DNA of 64,000 nucleotides from positions 196,502,052 to 196,566,051 of the forward strand of contig CP136067.1 of the NCBI GenBank assembly GCA_032622095.1, in the 5' to 3' direction. Below the pieces are notes generated by a model. That model saw only the letters and a list, made by a program, of their open reading frames with translations. It ran no database searches and was not told where the DNA came from. A program made the translations under genes and the position numbers. Each line of letters begins with the position of its first letter. Position 1 is the stretch's first letter. The stretch is from Siphonodentalium dalli (taxonomy: Eukaryota; Mollusca; Scaphopoda; Gadilida; Siphonodentaliidae). This document shows, one piece after another, positions 1-10,703 of this stretch.

Positions 1-4
1 CCAG
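1..4 (+). CDS. THSD7A: THSD7-like: last bases of the preceding exon (E0)
   Basis: The window opens with CCAG followed by GTGAGA, a consensus 5' splice site. Exon E1 needs two bases from the preceding exon; AG joined to the first base of E1 gives an Arg codon, so the phase fits. Only four bases are visible, so this is a consistent inference rather than a proven exon end. Confidence 0.5.
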
Positions 5-66
5 GTGAGAATTGTGTCATATATAAATCACCTATTTACTGTCTTGGATTGGAATAGCGAGAGCTA

Positions 67-368
67 CAATAATGCCATAAATAATCAACTCCTTAACCAC
101 AGCAGAATTATGGGTAACTTTTCATGATTTAGTCGGAAATATGGCTTGTTGCCATTCACTGAGAGCTTTCCGATGAATGTCAACAAGCCATATTATGGAC
201 TAAATCCTGAAAAGTTTTACTCATATGAAATATGGCTTGTTGCCATTCATCGGAAAGCTCTCACAGAGCTTTCCGATGAATGGCAACAAGTCATATTTCC
301 GACTAAATCGTGAAAAGTTACCCATAATTCTGCTGTGGTTAAGGAGTCAATTATTTAGGGCATTAATG
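67..368 (+). mobile_element. TA-flanked foldback MITE (CAGTAATGC family), copy 1
   Basis: The ends CAATAATGCC ... GGCATTAATG are flanked by TA, and the arms are near-complete inverted repeats (TTAACCACAGCAGAATTATGGG). This copy is longer than the others (about 300 bp instead of about 200) because the central hairpin ATGGCTTGTTGCCATTC is duplicated. Confidence 0.5.
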
Positions 369-592
369 TATTTACCCTCGATGGTTTCTTCTGATCGGCA
401 AGTAATAGTCCTGCTTGCTATTTTAAGGACACCTTGCATCAAGGGTAAATAAGTCTGGCCATTCCACCCCAAGGGAGTCAGAAAGTGTATATTATGTTTT
501 GTGTCTTTTGAACAGCAAGAAGGACGATTGATGGAGGCCACGGTCAATATTCCTGATTGTTGTTCAGAAGACACCATCGAGGGAAAATAGCT
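369..592. repeat. Degenerate hairpin with CCCTCGATGG ends
   Basis: ACCCTCGATGGTTTCTTCTGA at 373-393 and its near-complement around 570-590 form inverted ends of an element of about 220 bp adjoining the MITE. It looks like a decayed short TIR element; there is no other copy in the window. Confidence 0.5.
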
Positions 593-853
593 CTTGTTAT
601 TCTGTACATAAAGTTCAATCATTGAGGGTCATACTGTCTATTGATTGGATGATGCGCGATCACATGTCAGAGAGTAGTTTTGACCAATGCACGGAAAGCG
701 AACTGTCACCTGGGCTATAGTCTTTTAACTATTATTCGCTGACTTCACGGTTGGCATAGTCCTACTTGGTATTCTACCCCATTGCAGTAAAAAGCAACTG
801 TATTGATAATCTATCATTGAGCGTATAATAAATATATTATCATTTTCTGACAG

Positions 854-1111
854 ACAATGTACAGAGAGTTTACCCGGGATCATGCCCCGGCGATATCAAG
901 CTTGCGTCATTCCACAAGATTGCACCGTATCACAATGGTCGACATGGCAACATGTCAACAACAGCTGCATAGATCATCGAAACATCAGTAAACCTGGAAA
1001 CATGGTGCGGACACGTCACGTCAAACAAATTCCACTCGGACAAGGAAAGCCGTGTCCGAGTTTAGAAGGCCACTTCGGAGTGAATGGACAATCGACAACC
1101 AGATGTCCCCA
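854..1111 (+). CDS. THSD7A: THSD7-like exon E1: A-type thrombospondin repeat
   Basis: Acceptor TTCTGACAG at 845-853, donor GTGAGT at 1112; 258 nt, phase 2 to 2. The peptide starts QCTESLPGIMPRR, which closes the previous repeat. It then carries ACVIPQDCTVSQWSTW, the core of an A-type TSR with one WxxW motif (the family's usual C-mannosylation site). The RTRHVKQIPLGQGKPCP segment gives the family's R-x-R strand and the G-x-PCP turn. The second Trp layer is atypical (WSTWQHVNNSC), with an insertion before the next Cys. An ATG at 882 inside this exon is not a start: upstream codons are in frame and family-like. The exon is followed 21 bp later by a mariner-type MITE and by a 28-kb intron. Confidence 0.5.
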
Positions 1112-1132
1112 GTGAGTATTTGTGATTAACTA

Positions 1133-1349
1133 CAGTAGAATGCCCTTAATAATCGACTCATTAACCACAGCAGAATTATGGGTAATTTTTCAGGATTTAG
1201 TCGGAAATATGGCTTGTTGCCATTCACCGGAAAGCTCTCAGTGAGCGCTTTCCTATGAATGGCAACAAGCCATATTTCCGTCTAAATCCTGAAAAGTTAC
1301 CAATAATTCTGCTGTAGTTAAGGTGTCGATTATTTTTAGGGCATTACTG
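1133..1349 (+). mobile_element. TA-flanked foldback MITE (CAGTAATGC family), copy 2
   Basis: Full-length copy with TA on both sides, CAGTAGAATGCCC ... GGGCATTACTG, lying 21 bp after the donor of exon E1. The arms pair over nearly their whole length. Confidence 0.5.
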
Positions 1350-1380
1350 TAGTTCAGTCTGATGGGTCCTTTGTTTACTT

Positions 1381-1525
1381 AACCCTTTATTCACTAAATG
1401 GATTCTCCCACTCAGTTATAAAAGTATACATTGGAATAGTCTATTATTCATCTGGAGTGGCGTTCAGAAAATATAAGCAGACGACATACAGACAAACAGA
1501 TTATACAAGTGCTGAAGGATTCCAA
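1381..1525 (+). repeat. Dispersed repeat with CTAAATGGATTCTCCC core
   Basis: Begins TTAACCCTTTATTCACTAAATGG and continues ATACATTGGAATAGTCTATTATTCAT; related copies lie near 2960-3030, 3680-3760, 8057-8145, 27430-27925, 44907-45150 and 62455-62600. Several begin or end with TTAACCCTTT or AAGGGTTAA, suggesting another TTAA-inserted family. 1526-2456 contains nothing I recognise. Confidence 0.5.
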
Positions 1526-2460
1526 TTAATTAGTGGGCAATGTTCCAGTCCTTCGATTCTGTAAAATGCAGGAGTGTGGTTGGTCACTCGCCTCACCTGA
1601 AACCCAGGCGTGTGATTTTGGTGGATATTTCGGGGGTATAAAATGACAAACGAAGACTCAAAATTAAATCAATTTTATCACCGTTGAAGTAATTAAAACT
1701 CCATTCTCGAATTGCGTCGTAATGGTTCCGTTGGATGTAAGTTGTTATGAAATGCGGTCAGAGACCACGTAACCACGTGAGAGTTTCCTGTTGTGTGAAC
1801 TCTATCGATATTTTAAAAAATAATGTTTGATTGCCCGAACTCAAGTTTCAATTTTTATTCATCTTCACTGTCCATCGGGGCGGCTTCTTTTAGAACGCAA
1901 CACATGGTACCAAAATTACATTGCATTGGTGATGGGGTGCACGGTGGGATTAATTTAAATATGTCATGTTGGTAACAATATCTAGCCGAGAATTCCTCAG
2001 ACCTACATACGAATGCGACGACATCGCTAAACGCACCTGACTATAATAATGTTCTAGCGCATGCGCAAAACTTAAAACAATTACTTCCGTCGTATACGGC
2101 GTGTTCGTCAGTCTTCTCCAGCAAACAAGGTTGATCGTTATTATAAACCCTTTTTCAATCGTGCGCCGAATATCGTCGAGGAGTGTGATTAATTACTCGC
2201 CAAGATATACTTTCAGGCGTGCTATGGTGCGCGAGCGCGATCGCACGCCTCATAATCGAAGGCCTGATGTTCAGATAATAAGTTAAGATCAACAAACATG
2301 GCCGATTGTAAGGGAACTACTCGTCAATGAGAATTTAGTATAGAAAGTTAAATTAAAGTCATTTTTGTTACATCCCAGTCCAGTTCTGGGGATCATAATG
2401 GTTGATAACTACATTAAATACTCTCATACAGATTTTATATGCTGCACAAAGACTTATTAA

Positions 2461-2853
2461 CCCTTTACCCAACAGAAGGGCCCTGTGCCAATGCATTCTC
2501 TTATATATGCGAGTCGACCATAGGTCGCCTCGCATATATAAGAGAATGCATTGGCTTAACACATTAAAAATTATAAAATTGTTAAAGAATGTAAGAAAAA
2601 AATGGTCAAAAGTGTTAAAAAAATATTTTTTTTAGGCCAATGCATTCTCTTATATATGCGAGGCGACCAATGGTCGACTCGCATATATAAGAGAATGCAT
2701 TGGCACAGGGCATAACTGTAACTATCACAATGTGGTCAAGGAGCCGGTTCCAATGATATCCATATTTGTATGGTTCTATTGAGACAGACCGAAGATATTT
2801 TAGACCGTTGAAGCTTTATTTGCCCGGTTTTGGCCGTTTTGTTGGGTAAAGGG
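2461..2853 (+). mobile_element. TTAA-flanked foldback MITE (CCCTTTACCCAACA family), copy 1
   Basis: TTAA at 2457-2460 and 2854-2857 flank CCCTTTACCCAACA ... TGTTGGGTAAAGGG. Inside are two long palindromes built on GCATTCTCTTATATATGCGAG. TTAA duplications with CCC ends are the hallmark of piggyBac-type insertion, so this is a non-autonomous piggyBac-like candidate (inference). Confidence 0.5.
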
Positions 2854-3076
2854 TTAAAGGGACCCAAGTATATACTTCTAGTACTCTATCTCAATATCTT
2901 TTATGTTATAAATGTATTATCTTGGATTAGAGAAAAAGGCGTGTTCGATACTAAATGGATTCTCCCATCAGTTAAAAAATCAGACATAGGAATGGCCTCT
3001 TTTTTATTTGGAGGGATGCTCAAGATAAGTTAGCAGATGAAGAAAAGATAATGAGTATCTAGTATAGAAAGGTTAA

Positions 3077-3468
3077 CCCTTTACCCAACAAAAGGGCCCT
3101 GTGCCAATGCATTCTCTTATATATGCGAGTCGACCATAGGTCGCCTCGCATATATAAGAGAATGCATTGGCTTAACTCATTAAAAATTATAAAATTGTTA
3201 AAGAATGTAAGAAAAAATGGTAAAAAGTATTAAAAAAAGATTTTTTTTAGGCCAATGCATTCTCTTATATATGCGAGGCGACCTATGGTCGACTCGCATA
3301 TATAAGAGAATGCATTGGCACAGGGCATAACTGTAACTATCACAATGTGGTCAAGGAGCCGGTTCCAATGATATCCATATTTGTATGGTTCTATTGAGAC
3401 AGACCGAAGATATTTTAGGCCATTGAAGCTTTATTTGCCCGGTTTTGGCCGTTTTGTTGGGTAAAGGG
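3077..3468 (+). mobile_element. TTAA-flanked foldback MITE (CCCTTTACCCAACA family), copy 2
   Basis: Near-identical to the copy at 2461-2853 and flanked by the same host sequence, so it arose by tandem duplication of the locus rather than an independent insertion. Confidence 0.5.
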
Positions 3469-3809
3469 TTAAAGGGACCCAAGGCACCATGTTTACTCTG
3501 GATGATAATTAGCTATTAGCCGTGTCACAATAAAACACTGAATATATTCATTGAGTTCCAACATGCCATACTATTGTATACATTGCTATATGTCTATTGT
3601 ATATATACTTCTAGTACTCTATCTCAATATCTTTTATGTTATAAATGTATTATCTTGGATCAGAGAAAAAGGCGTGTTCGATACTAAATGGATTCTCCCA
3701 TCAGTTAAAAAATCAGATGTAGGAATGGCCTATTTTTCATATGGAGGGATGCTCAAGATAAGTTAGCAGATGAAGAAAAGATAATGAGTATCTAGTATAG
3801 AAAGGTTAA

Positions 3810-4141
3810 CCCTTTACCCAACAAAAGGGCCCTGTGCCAATGCATTCTCTTATATATGCGAGTCGACCATAAAGAATGTAAGAATGTAAGAAAAAATGGT
3901 AAAAAGTATTAAAAAAAGTATTAAAAAAAGTATTAAAAAAAGAATTTTTTTAGGCCAATGCATTCTCTTATATATGCGAGGCGACCTATGGTCGACTCGC
4001 ATATATTAGAGAATACATTGGCACAGGGCATAACTGTAACTATCACAATGTGGTCAAGGAGCCGGTTCCAATGATATCCATATTTGTATGGTTCTATTGA
4101 GACAGACCGAAGATATTTTGGCCGTTTTGTTGGGTAAAGGG
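3810..4141 (+). mobile_element. TTAA-flanked foldback MITE (CCCTTTACCCAACA family), copy 3, internally deleted
   Basis: Third unit of the local triplication. It lacks the second arm of the first palindrome and has a short run of TATTAAAAAAAG repeats instead; ends and TTAA are intact. Confidence 0.5.
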
Positions 4142-4684
4142 TTAAAGGGACCCAAGGCACCATGTTTACTCTGGATTATAATGAGCTATTAGCCGTGTTA
4201 CCCATCAGACCTCAAAGAAAAATGTGCGGAGATTTGATTCCTGTTGAATGCAGAAATCCTCGCTGACAGTTAAATATGTAGATAGGCTCTTGATTTCAGC
4301 TAATAACACAGATTGCTCTAAGATCTATGTCCAAAATATCACCAATGACCGAGTCGGCTGCCAAGAATGTTTAGGGGGGATTATCTCTCATGGGGGAAAA
4401 ATCTACAGGTACTTCCCTATCATTAGCTAATTGGATATGACATCAATTAGGTGGAATTCTGGGAGGTTCCTGTACTTGATGGTGGTGGAAGACTCCCTGT
4501 CTAATCGTATGTAAGACTACGCTGTCTAATCGTGCGTGTGATGCAGAACAATCAATATGAAGTCATATCTCACGGAAGTCCTGTGTATATCGGAAGTACT
4601 GTGTATATCATTTTATGTGCACAAATAGAATTTCCTTCACTCTAACGATTCAGTAACTGTAGTAATCGGATTCCCCAATGTAGT

Positions 4685-4760
4685 GGTAAAAGCTGGTAAA
4701 AGTGTACATTAGAATGTGTTTTATTAGTGGTAAAAGTGTACATTAGAATGTGTTTTATTC
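4685..4760 (+). repeat. Two-copy direct repeat of about 34 bp
   Basis: AGTGTACATTAGAATGTGTTTTATT with its preceding AGTGGTAAA occurs twice in a row. The rest of 4200-5076 holds nothing I can assign. Confidence 0.5.
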
Positions 4761-5080
4761 ATTCATTTGATAATACAAGTGCAGAAGATATGGGATTCCT
4801 GTTCAGATAGTATGTTCAAGAAACAGCTTTTTGTTGAACATTATCTGAACACTTCCAAAGTGATCAATTCATAAATGAGTATTTAATCAGCAGATGACTG
4901 GCAGATAAACACTCATTCCCATTCATTCATCTGTTGTAATGTTCAGGTTATAAATTTAGAATGCCCCCCATGTAAATTCGTCATCTGAGATCGGATGTGA
5001 GTGACCTTTAGAATATCCATGAACTTATGAATGATGTCCACATGCTACAGGTTTTGTCTGGTCATCACAGGCTGTATTAA

Positions 5081-5472
5081 CCCTTTACCCAACAAACCGG
5101 CCAAAACCGGCCAAATAAAGCTTCAACAGCCTAAAATATCTTCGGTCTGTCTCAATAAAACCATACAAATATGGATATCGTTGGAACCGGCTCCTTGACC
5201 ACATTGTGATAGTTACAGTTATGCCCTGTGCCAATGCATTCTCTTATATATGCGAGTCGACCATAGGTCGCCTCGCATATATAAGAGAATGCATTGGCCT
5301 AAAAAAAATCTTTTTTTAACACTTTTTACCATTTTTTCTTACATTCTTTAACAATTTTATAATTTTTAATGTGTTAAGCCAATGCATTCTCTTATATATG
5401 CGAGGCGACCTATGGTCGACTCGCATATATAAGAGAATGCATTGGCACAGGGCCGTTCTGTTGGGTAAAGGG
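5081..5472 (-). mobile_element. TTAA-flanked foldback MITE (CCCTTTACCCAACA family), copy 4, reverse
   Basis: Same family in opposite orientation, flanked by TTAA at 5077-5080 and 5473-5476. The poly-T and TTTACCATTTTTTC segment is the complement of the A-rich centre of the other copies. Confidence 0.5.
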
Positions 5473-5936
5473 TTAATCCACCTCTGAAAATTAATAAATC
5501 ACTTAGTGATAGGGATAATGGCATACATTGTGTGTTGCACTTGTTCAACTTATGCTAAACATAAAAATTATGCTGAATTATAGGCTATCCACCCACCCTC
5601 CCATTTTCATATTTTCATATGCTGGATTCTGAATGTTTTGGAGCCGTATGCCAGATTCCGCCTGTATCATTTGCCAGATTCCAACTGCATAACTGGAATT
5701 TTACTCCATATATATTAACATAATTTGTTCCCACATGTGATACGGTAACTAATTCGTATTATGTTATCTCCGCCACCAGGCTGTTGGATGGAGATCTTGC
5801 CGAAAGTGCTCCGTGAATTATATATACACTAAATATTGGGAAGAAAATTTCTGTCATTGCCATGGTTTAAAACTTTAAATTAACTGTTCTTTTTCTCCAA
5901 AAGAATTCCTTATTCCTTATTGTTAACCCTTTCATG

Positions 5937-6092
5937 ACTGGAGCTTCCTGTAGGGAGCCCCATACAGGTGGCAGCTTGTATTGCTCAGTGTCGTCTGCTC
6001 ATGTATGCGAGTCTCCCATACTCTCATAAATAAGAGAATGCACTGGCACAGGGTCTTTAATGCTGCACCAGCGCTGATCCCATCATGAAAGT
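5937..6092 (+). mobile_element. TTAA foldback MITE (CATGACNGGAGCT family), shortened copy
   Basis: TTAACCCTTTCATGACTGG at 5933 starts the copy. The internal palindrome GAGAATGCACTGGCACAGG is present and it ends near ATGAAAGTCTTAA. 5477-5932 holds no recognisable feature. Confidence 0.5.
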
Positions 6093-6136
6093 CTTAAATT
6101 CTCAAAGTGGATCCTGGATTCCTTGTCTTTGTTTAA

Positions 6137-6497
6137 CCCTTTACCCAACAGAAGGGCCCTGTGCCAATGCATTCTCTTATATATGCGAGTCGACCATAGG
6201 TCGCCTCGCATATATAAGAGAATGCATTGGCTTAACACATTAAAAATTATAAAATTGTTAAAGAATGTAAGAAAAAATGGTAAAAAGTGTTAAAAAAAGA
6301 TTTTTTTTAGGCCAATGCATTCTCGCATATATAAGAGAATGCATTGGCACAGGGCATAACTGTAACTATCACAATGTGGTCAAGGAGCCGGTTCCAATGA
6401 TATCCATATGTGTATGGTTCTATTGAGACAGACCGAAGATATTTTAGGCTGTTGAATCTTTATTTGGCCGGTTTTGGCCGGTTTGTTGGGTAAAGGG
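6137..6497 (+). mobile_element. TTAA-flanked foldback MITE (CCCTTTACCCAACA family), copy 5
   Basis: TTAA at 6133-6136 and 6498-6501. One palindrome arm is shortened (GCATTCTCGCATATATAAG). Its right TTAA is also the left TTAA of the next MITE. Confidence 0.5.
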
Positions 6498-6501
6498 TTA
6501 A

Positions 6502-6755
6502 CCCTTTCATGACAGGAGCTGCGTTGGTGCAGCATTAAAGATCCTTTGCCAGTGCATTCTCTTATATATCCAAGTCTCCCATAGGGAGCCTCACATATAT
6601 AAGAGAATGCACTGGCTTACAAGGTCAAGGTAAATATTGTTAGGCCAATGTATTCTCTTATATATGTGAGGATCTCTATGGGAGACTAGCATATATAAGA
6701 GAATGTATTGGCACAGGGTTTTCGAAAATTTCAGGAAGCTCCAGTCATGGAAGGG
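6502..6755 (+). mobile_element. TTAA foldback MITE (CATGACNGGAGCT family), complete copy
   Basis: Flanked by TTAA at 6498-6501 and 6756-6759. It has two internal palindromes around CTCCCATAGGGAGCC and CTCTATGGGAGAC, and ends GCTCCAGTCATGGAAGGG. It abuts the previous MITE with a single shared TTAA. Confidence 0.5.
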
Positions 6756-6837
6756 TTAAAGCCGGATCCAAGGGGTAGGGAGTAGGGAGGTGATACCCTC
6801 AATTATGAGTTTTCGCTTATCTATTGTATGAGTGCTA

Positions 6838-7310
6838 GATGTGTGTGATTCCCTCGTAAGACGAACGCCCTGTCCTGTTAGATGTGTGTGATTCCCTCGT
6901 AAGACGTACGCCCTGTCCTGTTAGATGTGTGTGATTCCCTCGTAAGACGTACGCCCTGTCCTGTTAGATGTGTGTGATTCCCTCGTAAGACGTACGCCCT
7001 GTTCTGTTAGATGTGTGTGATTCCCTCGTAAGACGTACGCCCTGTTCTGTTAGATGTGTGTGATTCCCTCGTAAGACGTACGCCCTGTCCTGTTAGATGT
7101 GTGTGATTCCCTCGTAAGACGTACGCCCTGTCCTGTTAGATGTGTGTGATTCCCTCGTAAGACGTACGCCCTGTTCTGTTAGATGTGTGTGATTCCCTCG
7201 TAAGACGTGCGCCCTGTCCTGTTAGATGTGTGTGATTCCCTCATAAGACGTACGCCCTGTTCTGTTAGATGTGTGTGATTCCCTCGTAAGACATACGCCC
7301 TGTCCTGTTA
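6838..7310 (+). repeat. 43-bp minisatellite, about 11 copies
   Basis: The unit GATGTGTGTGATTCCCTCGT plus AAGACGTACGCCCTGTCCTGTTA repeats every 43 bp with few substitutions. A diverged single unit recurs at 7726-7768. Both are followed by GAGAATRGCA and then a shared 90-bp flank (7310-7400 and 7765-7870), so a larger segment was duplicated. Confidence 0.5.
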
Positions 7311-8056
7311 GGATTAGGTGAGAATAGCAAGAATGCTTCTACATGTAGTTGGATAATAGCCTCATCAGAGGCAGTCGCCTGTCGTATCTGACACATGTTG
7401 TGTCTGGGAGTTCTGGTTCTGGGTATTGGAAACCAGTCCTATTTAACATGAGTTAGGTCTGGGAATCTTCAGAACATGACTGCTGATGGACTATTGAGTT
7501 CTCACAACAGTAGCTTGGTCCGATTAACGATGTGTGGCTGTTAGGCTGTACGCTGTTAAAATTTTCAGGTCCCCTGGTGCGACAACCCCACCAGGAGTAT
7601 CTTAATATATTAAGGTAGATACTCGTGCCTCGTGGTGGGGGGTTGTGGCAACAGGGGACCTGTGGTTGTGACCCTTGGGCAAGGCTAATAGTTAAGCTTG
7701 TATGACATATATTGTTTGAGTGCGAGATGTATGTGATTCCACTGTAAGACACCATGACCTGCCAGGATAAGCTGAGAATGGCAGGAATTTTTCTGGATGG
7801 ATTAATAGCCTCAACCTACAGAGGCAGGCACCTGTCGTTTCTGACACATGTTGTGTCTGGGAGCACTCGGAGCATGAGTATGAGACACCTGTCGTATTTA
7901 ACATGAGTTATGTCTGGGAATCCTCAGCTCATGAGTACCTGTACCACCCAGGTACGCAAATAGAAAGGAAACCTACCCACAATCCAATATTAAAGATATC
8001 AAACGTGCTTTGATATGTCTGTGTGTCTGATCTTTGTTAATTTACTGTTGGCCTTT
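7310..8056. other. Intronic segment with diverged duplication, no gene
   Basis: Contains paired blocks GACACATGTTGTGTCTGGGAG (near 7390 and 7845) and an inverted GGTCCCCTGGTGCGACAACC ... GGTTGTGGCAACAGGGGACC (about 7568-7660). The two short - strand open frames share this duplication and resemble no protein. Confidence 0.5.
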
Positions 8057-8134
8057 TAACCCTTTCTTCATTAAGTGGATTCACCCATTTAGTTATAAAA
8101 GTATACATTGGAATGGTCTATTAGTCATCTGGAG

Positions 8135-8335
8135 GGGTTTTCAGGAATTACATCATGCCATGAATCTCTACTCTTGCTAACGCCCGTAGAGATCATATTC
8201 CACCAGTACAAAACCTTGGAAAGTGAGAGCTTTCCGATGAATGGCAACAAGCCATATTTCCGACTAAATCCTGAAAAATTACCCATAATTCTGCTGTGGT
8301 TAAGGAGTCGATTATTTGGGGAATTACTGCATATG
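8135..8335 (+). mobile_element. Half copy of the CAGTAATGC MITE joined to another repeat end
   Basis: 8135-8222 (CATGCCATGAATCTCTACTC ... AAAACCTTGGAA) matches the inverted ends of the 32.65-34.28 kb element. It runs straight into the right half of the TA-family MITE (GAGAGCTTTCCGATGAATGG to GAATTACTG). This is a chimera of two truncated elements. Confidence 0.5.
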
Positions 8336-8339
8336 TCAG

Positions 8340-8645
8340 TACTGGGAACAGGCGTAAAATGTCATGCTGTGTGCTAGACATCCGACTGAGTACTGACCTA
8401 CTTCAGCACACTAACAGTCAGCCATTATTCATAACTGAAACTCAGAGATTAGTGCTTCGGGACAACTGTATGTCAAAGTTTCGAACAGTTTATGATGTTT
8501 CACGATTGTGGATGATAATAGCCTTTCAACTGAGTCAGTTTTATGGTTTTCATGATACTCTTGTTATATTTTCCACTAGAAAATGGCCATAACGTCACTA
8601 GCCCAGCACTCAAGGTCATAACGTCATTAGCAGTGAATAGGTTAA
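8340..8645 (+). repeat. Dispersed repeat shared with 63290-63535
   Basis: CTACTTCAGCACACTA, ATTATTCATAACTG, CTCAGAGATTRGTGC and GGTTTTCATGAT occur in the same order in both places, about 55 kb apart in the same orientation. The open frame across it is not family-like. Confidence 0.5.
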
Positions 8646-9023
8646 CGTACCTCTTTCTCAGTAATAATTAGGCTTGTTTGACCTCCTGGGATTCAAAGGA
8701 GATCAGGAGGAATGCTTTTACCTTTGTAATCACTCTACCCACACATGTCCGATCTGACAGGAGTTATGTACGATAAAAGGAGATTATCAGTACCACCTTT
8801 ACAAACTGGCATCCAGGGTTAGTTAACTCAAAGAGAAATGAACTTCTGAGCATGATGAGAGAACATGTTTTATGGCATGCCTCAGATCAGACTTGTGCTG
8901 TCGCGGCTAATTTCACTATTGCATTTTTCACAGCTTGCTGAATAAGTGACGAATTGTACAAGTGTTGGTTGAGGTACTGAGCTGGTATTATTCCTCTGAA
9001 TTGATGACAAGCAACAGAAATTT

Positions 9024-9195
9024 GCAGAAAGAGGTCCCCAGAGGGTTAATTTAGTGATGCTATCCCGCATCATGGGCTAGCATCATCAAATTCACCCTCT
9101 GGGGACCTCATTCTGCTTAGACCTCAACTGCTTATGGGACACCTAGGATCAGATTGAAGTTCACCAGTTGAAGTTGGTGATGTTCACCCTTAGTC
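9024..9195 (+). mobile_element. Foldback repeat (GAGGTCCCCAGAGGG family), partial
   Basis: Core inverted repeat AGGTCCCCAGAGGGTTAATT ... TTCACCCTCTGGGGACCT with a GTGATGCTA loop, then the tail GATCAGATTGAAGTTCACC also found at 49.1-49.4 and 53.2 kb. Confidence 0.5.
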
Positions 9196-9269
9196 ACCTC
9201 AATATGTTGTGGAAAATTCAGCATTTCCTGAAACTGTCAGCAGTACTTCAGCAAAACAGAACTGCTGTC

Positions 9270-9655
9270 AAAAGTGCTGTCGGAAGGGGTGGGGGTGTAA
9301 CTGTGCTGTCGGAAGTGGTGGGGGTGTAAGTGTGCTGTCGGAAGGGGTGGGAGTGTAAGTGTGCTGTCGGAAGGGGTGGGGGTGTAAGTGTGCTGTCGGA
9401 AGGGGTGGGTGTGTAAGTGTGCTGTCGGAAGGGGTGGGAGTGTAAGTGTGCTGTTGGAAGAGGTGGGAGTGTAAGTGTGCTGTCGGAAGGGGTGGGAGTG
9501 TAAGTTTGCTGTCGGAAGGGGTGGGAGTGTAAGTGTGCTGTTGGAAGGGGTGGGAGTGTAAGTGTGCTGTCGGAAGGGCTGGGAGTGTAAGTGTGCTGTC
9601 GGAAGGGGTGGGAGTGTAAGTGTGCTGTCGGAAGGGGTGGGGTGTAAGTGCTCTT
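9270..9655 (+). repeat. 29-bp minisatellite, about 13 copies
   Basis: The unit GTGCTGTCGGAAGGGG plus TGGGAGTGTAAGT repeats every 29 bp with variants at GGGG/GGAG and CGG/TGG. Confidence 0.5.
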
Positions 9656-9879
9656 AAAGGCTCACTTGATTTTTTTTTTAAGTGCCTTGATATATGGTTT
9701 TAATAACAATGGATGCCATAAAATATGATTAAAATACTATAATTCATCACAATTTGAAACGTCTGTGTTTCAGAAGATGTCCATAGAGAAATATAAAACA
9801 GCTGAAATCATAGAAAGATTACCCCATTTTGGCTCCCAGAATACAACAGAATTCAAACTAAAAATGTATTTCCAATTGA

Positions 9880-9926
9880 AGGGGAATAACTCTATCTTTA
9901 AGATAGAGAGTTATTCCCCATCCATT
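9880..9926. repeat. Short perfect hairpin
   Basis: GGGGAATAACTCTATCTT followed by its complement AAGATAGAGAGTTATTCCCC. The remainder of 9656-10703 is unassigned; a 118-codon - strand frame (10219-10575) has no recognisable family. Confidence 0.5.
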
Positions 9927-10703
9927 GAAAATAATACAATCTAGACTACAAGCACAAAAACATGTCAGTAATTCAACAAAAACATGTTCACAGTTTATTG
10001 CACCGGATAAGTTGATAATACAATGTTTTGGAGCTTCCTCTTTCAATTGGTATATAATATGGCATATATGTGATCTGGGGGTTCGAAAATTAAGTGGACC
10101 TTTAATTTAAATCTTCACAGAAGTAACACATGTAATATGAAATATCAACTGTTAAATTCCCAAGACAGCAAAATATCACCATGTGGATAGTTTAACTTGA
10201 ATTTGCTCTTTAAATATATCAAATGCCTAATATATGCCATTTTTTCAGTAGCACAATAATAGTCTTTTTATCATTTATGGCCCCTTTCTTGAAATTTGGC
10301 CCCCTTGCTAACTGCCATTCGATGCTTCCAGTGACTTGGTGTTTATGATCAATGTAGTACTGCAGTACCGAAGATATGATTTTAAAGTATTGATCCAGAT
10401 CTTTTTGATGAATGGAGATTGTATTTGGGTGTGACAGAGTGGTTAATAATTGACTCGATGAATGCTGTAAAAGCGAACCTCGTGCTCTAATGTTCATGAA
10501 TGGAGAGAAAGTTGCGCAAAAAATAAAGACAACATAAATGATGATTGGTTTGATAATAAATTGGTTTTGTAACATCAGATTTTTAACAGGAATGTTGGAG
10601 TATCGAAGTTTAGGTCTGCGGCATTGCAGTTGGCAGGACCAAAATTTTCTCTTGTCAAAATTGTTTTAAAAACAAATTTATTTTTTCCTTGATATTGCCA
10701 CTT

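Larger units (their letters stand above)
2854..4200. repeat. Tandem locus duplication spanning the MITEs
   Basis: The segment TATACTTCTAGTACTC ... AAGATAATGAGTATC occurs at about 2868-3072 and 3602-3805. The sequence ACCCAAGGCACCATG ... TTAGCCGTGT occurs after copy 2 (about 3477-3527) and copy 3 (about 4150-4199). Together with the three MITE copies this is a roughly 730-bp tandem unit, shortened in the first unit. Confidence 0.5.

Noticed and set aside
882-884. ATG inside exon E1 as a translation start
   Set aside because: Codons before it are in frame, contain a conserved Cys and follow a good splice acceptor at 853.
6838-7310. CRISPR-like regularly spaced repeats (also 9270-9655, 24376-24785, 53985-55235)
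   Set aside because: Units are head-to-tail tandem copies without unique spacers, in an animal intron; these are minisatellites.
10219-10575. 118-codon - strand frame
   Set aside because: No recognisable domain, AT-rich composition and no neighbouring exon signals; not supported as a gene.
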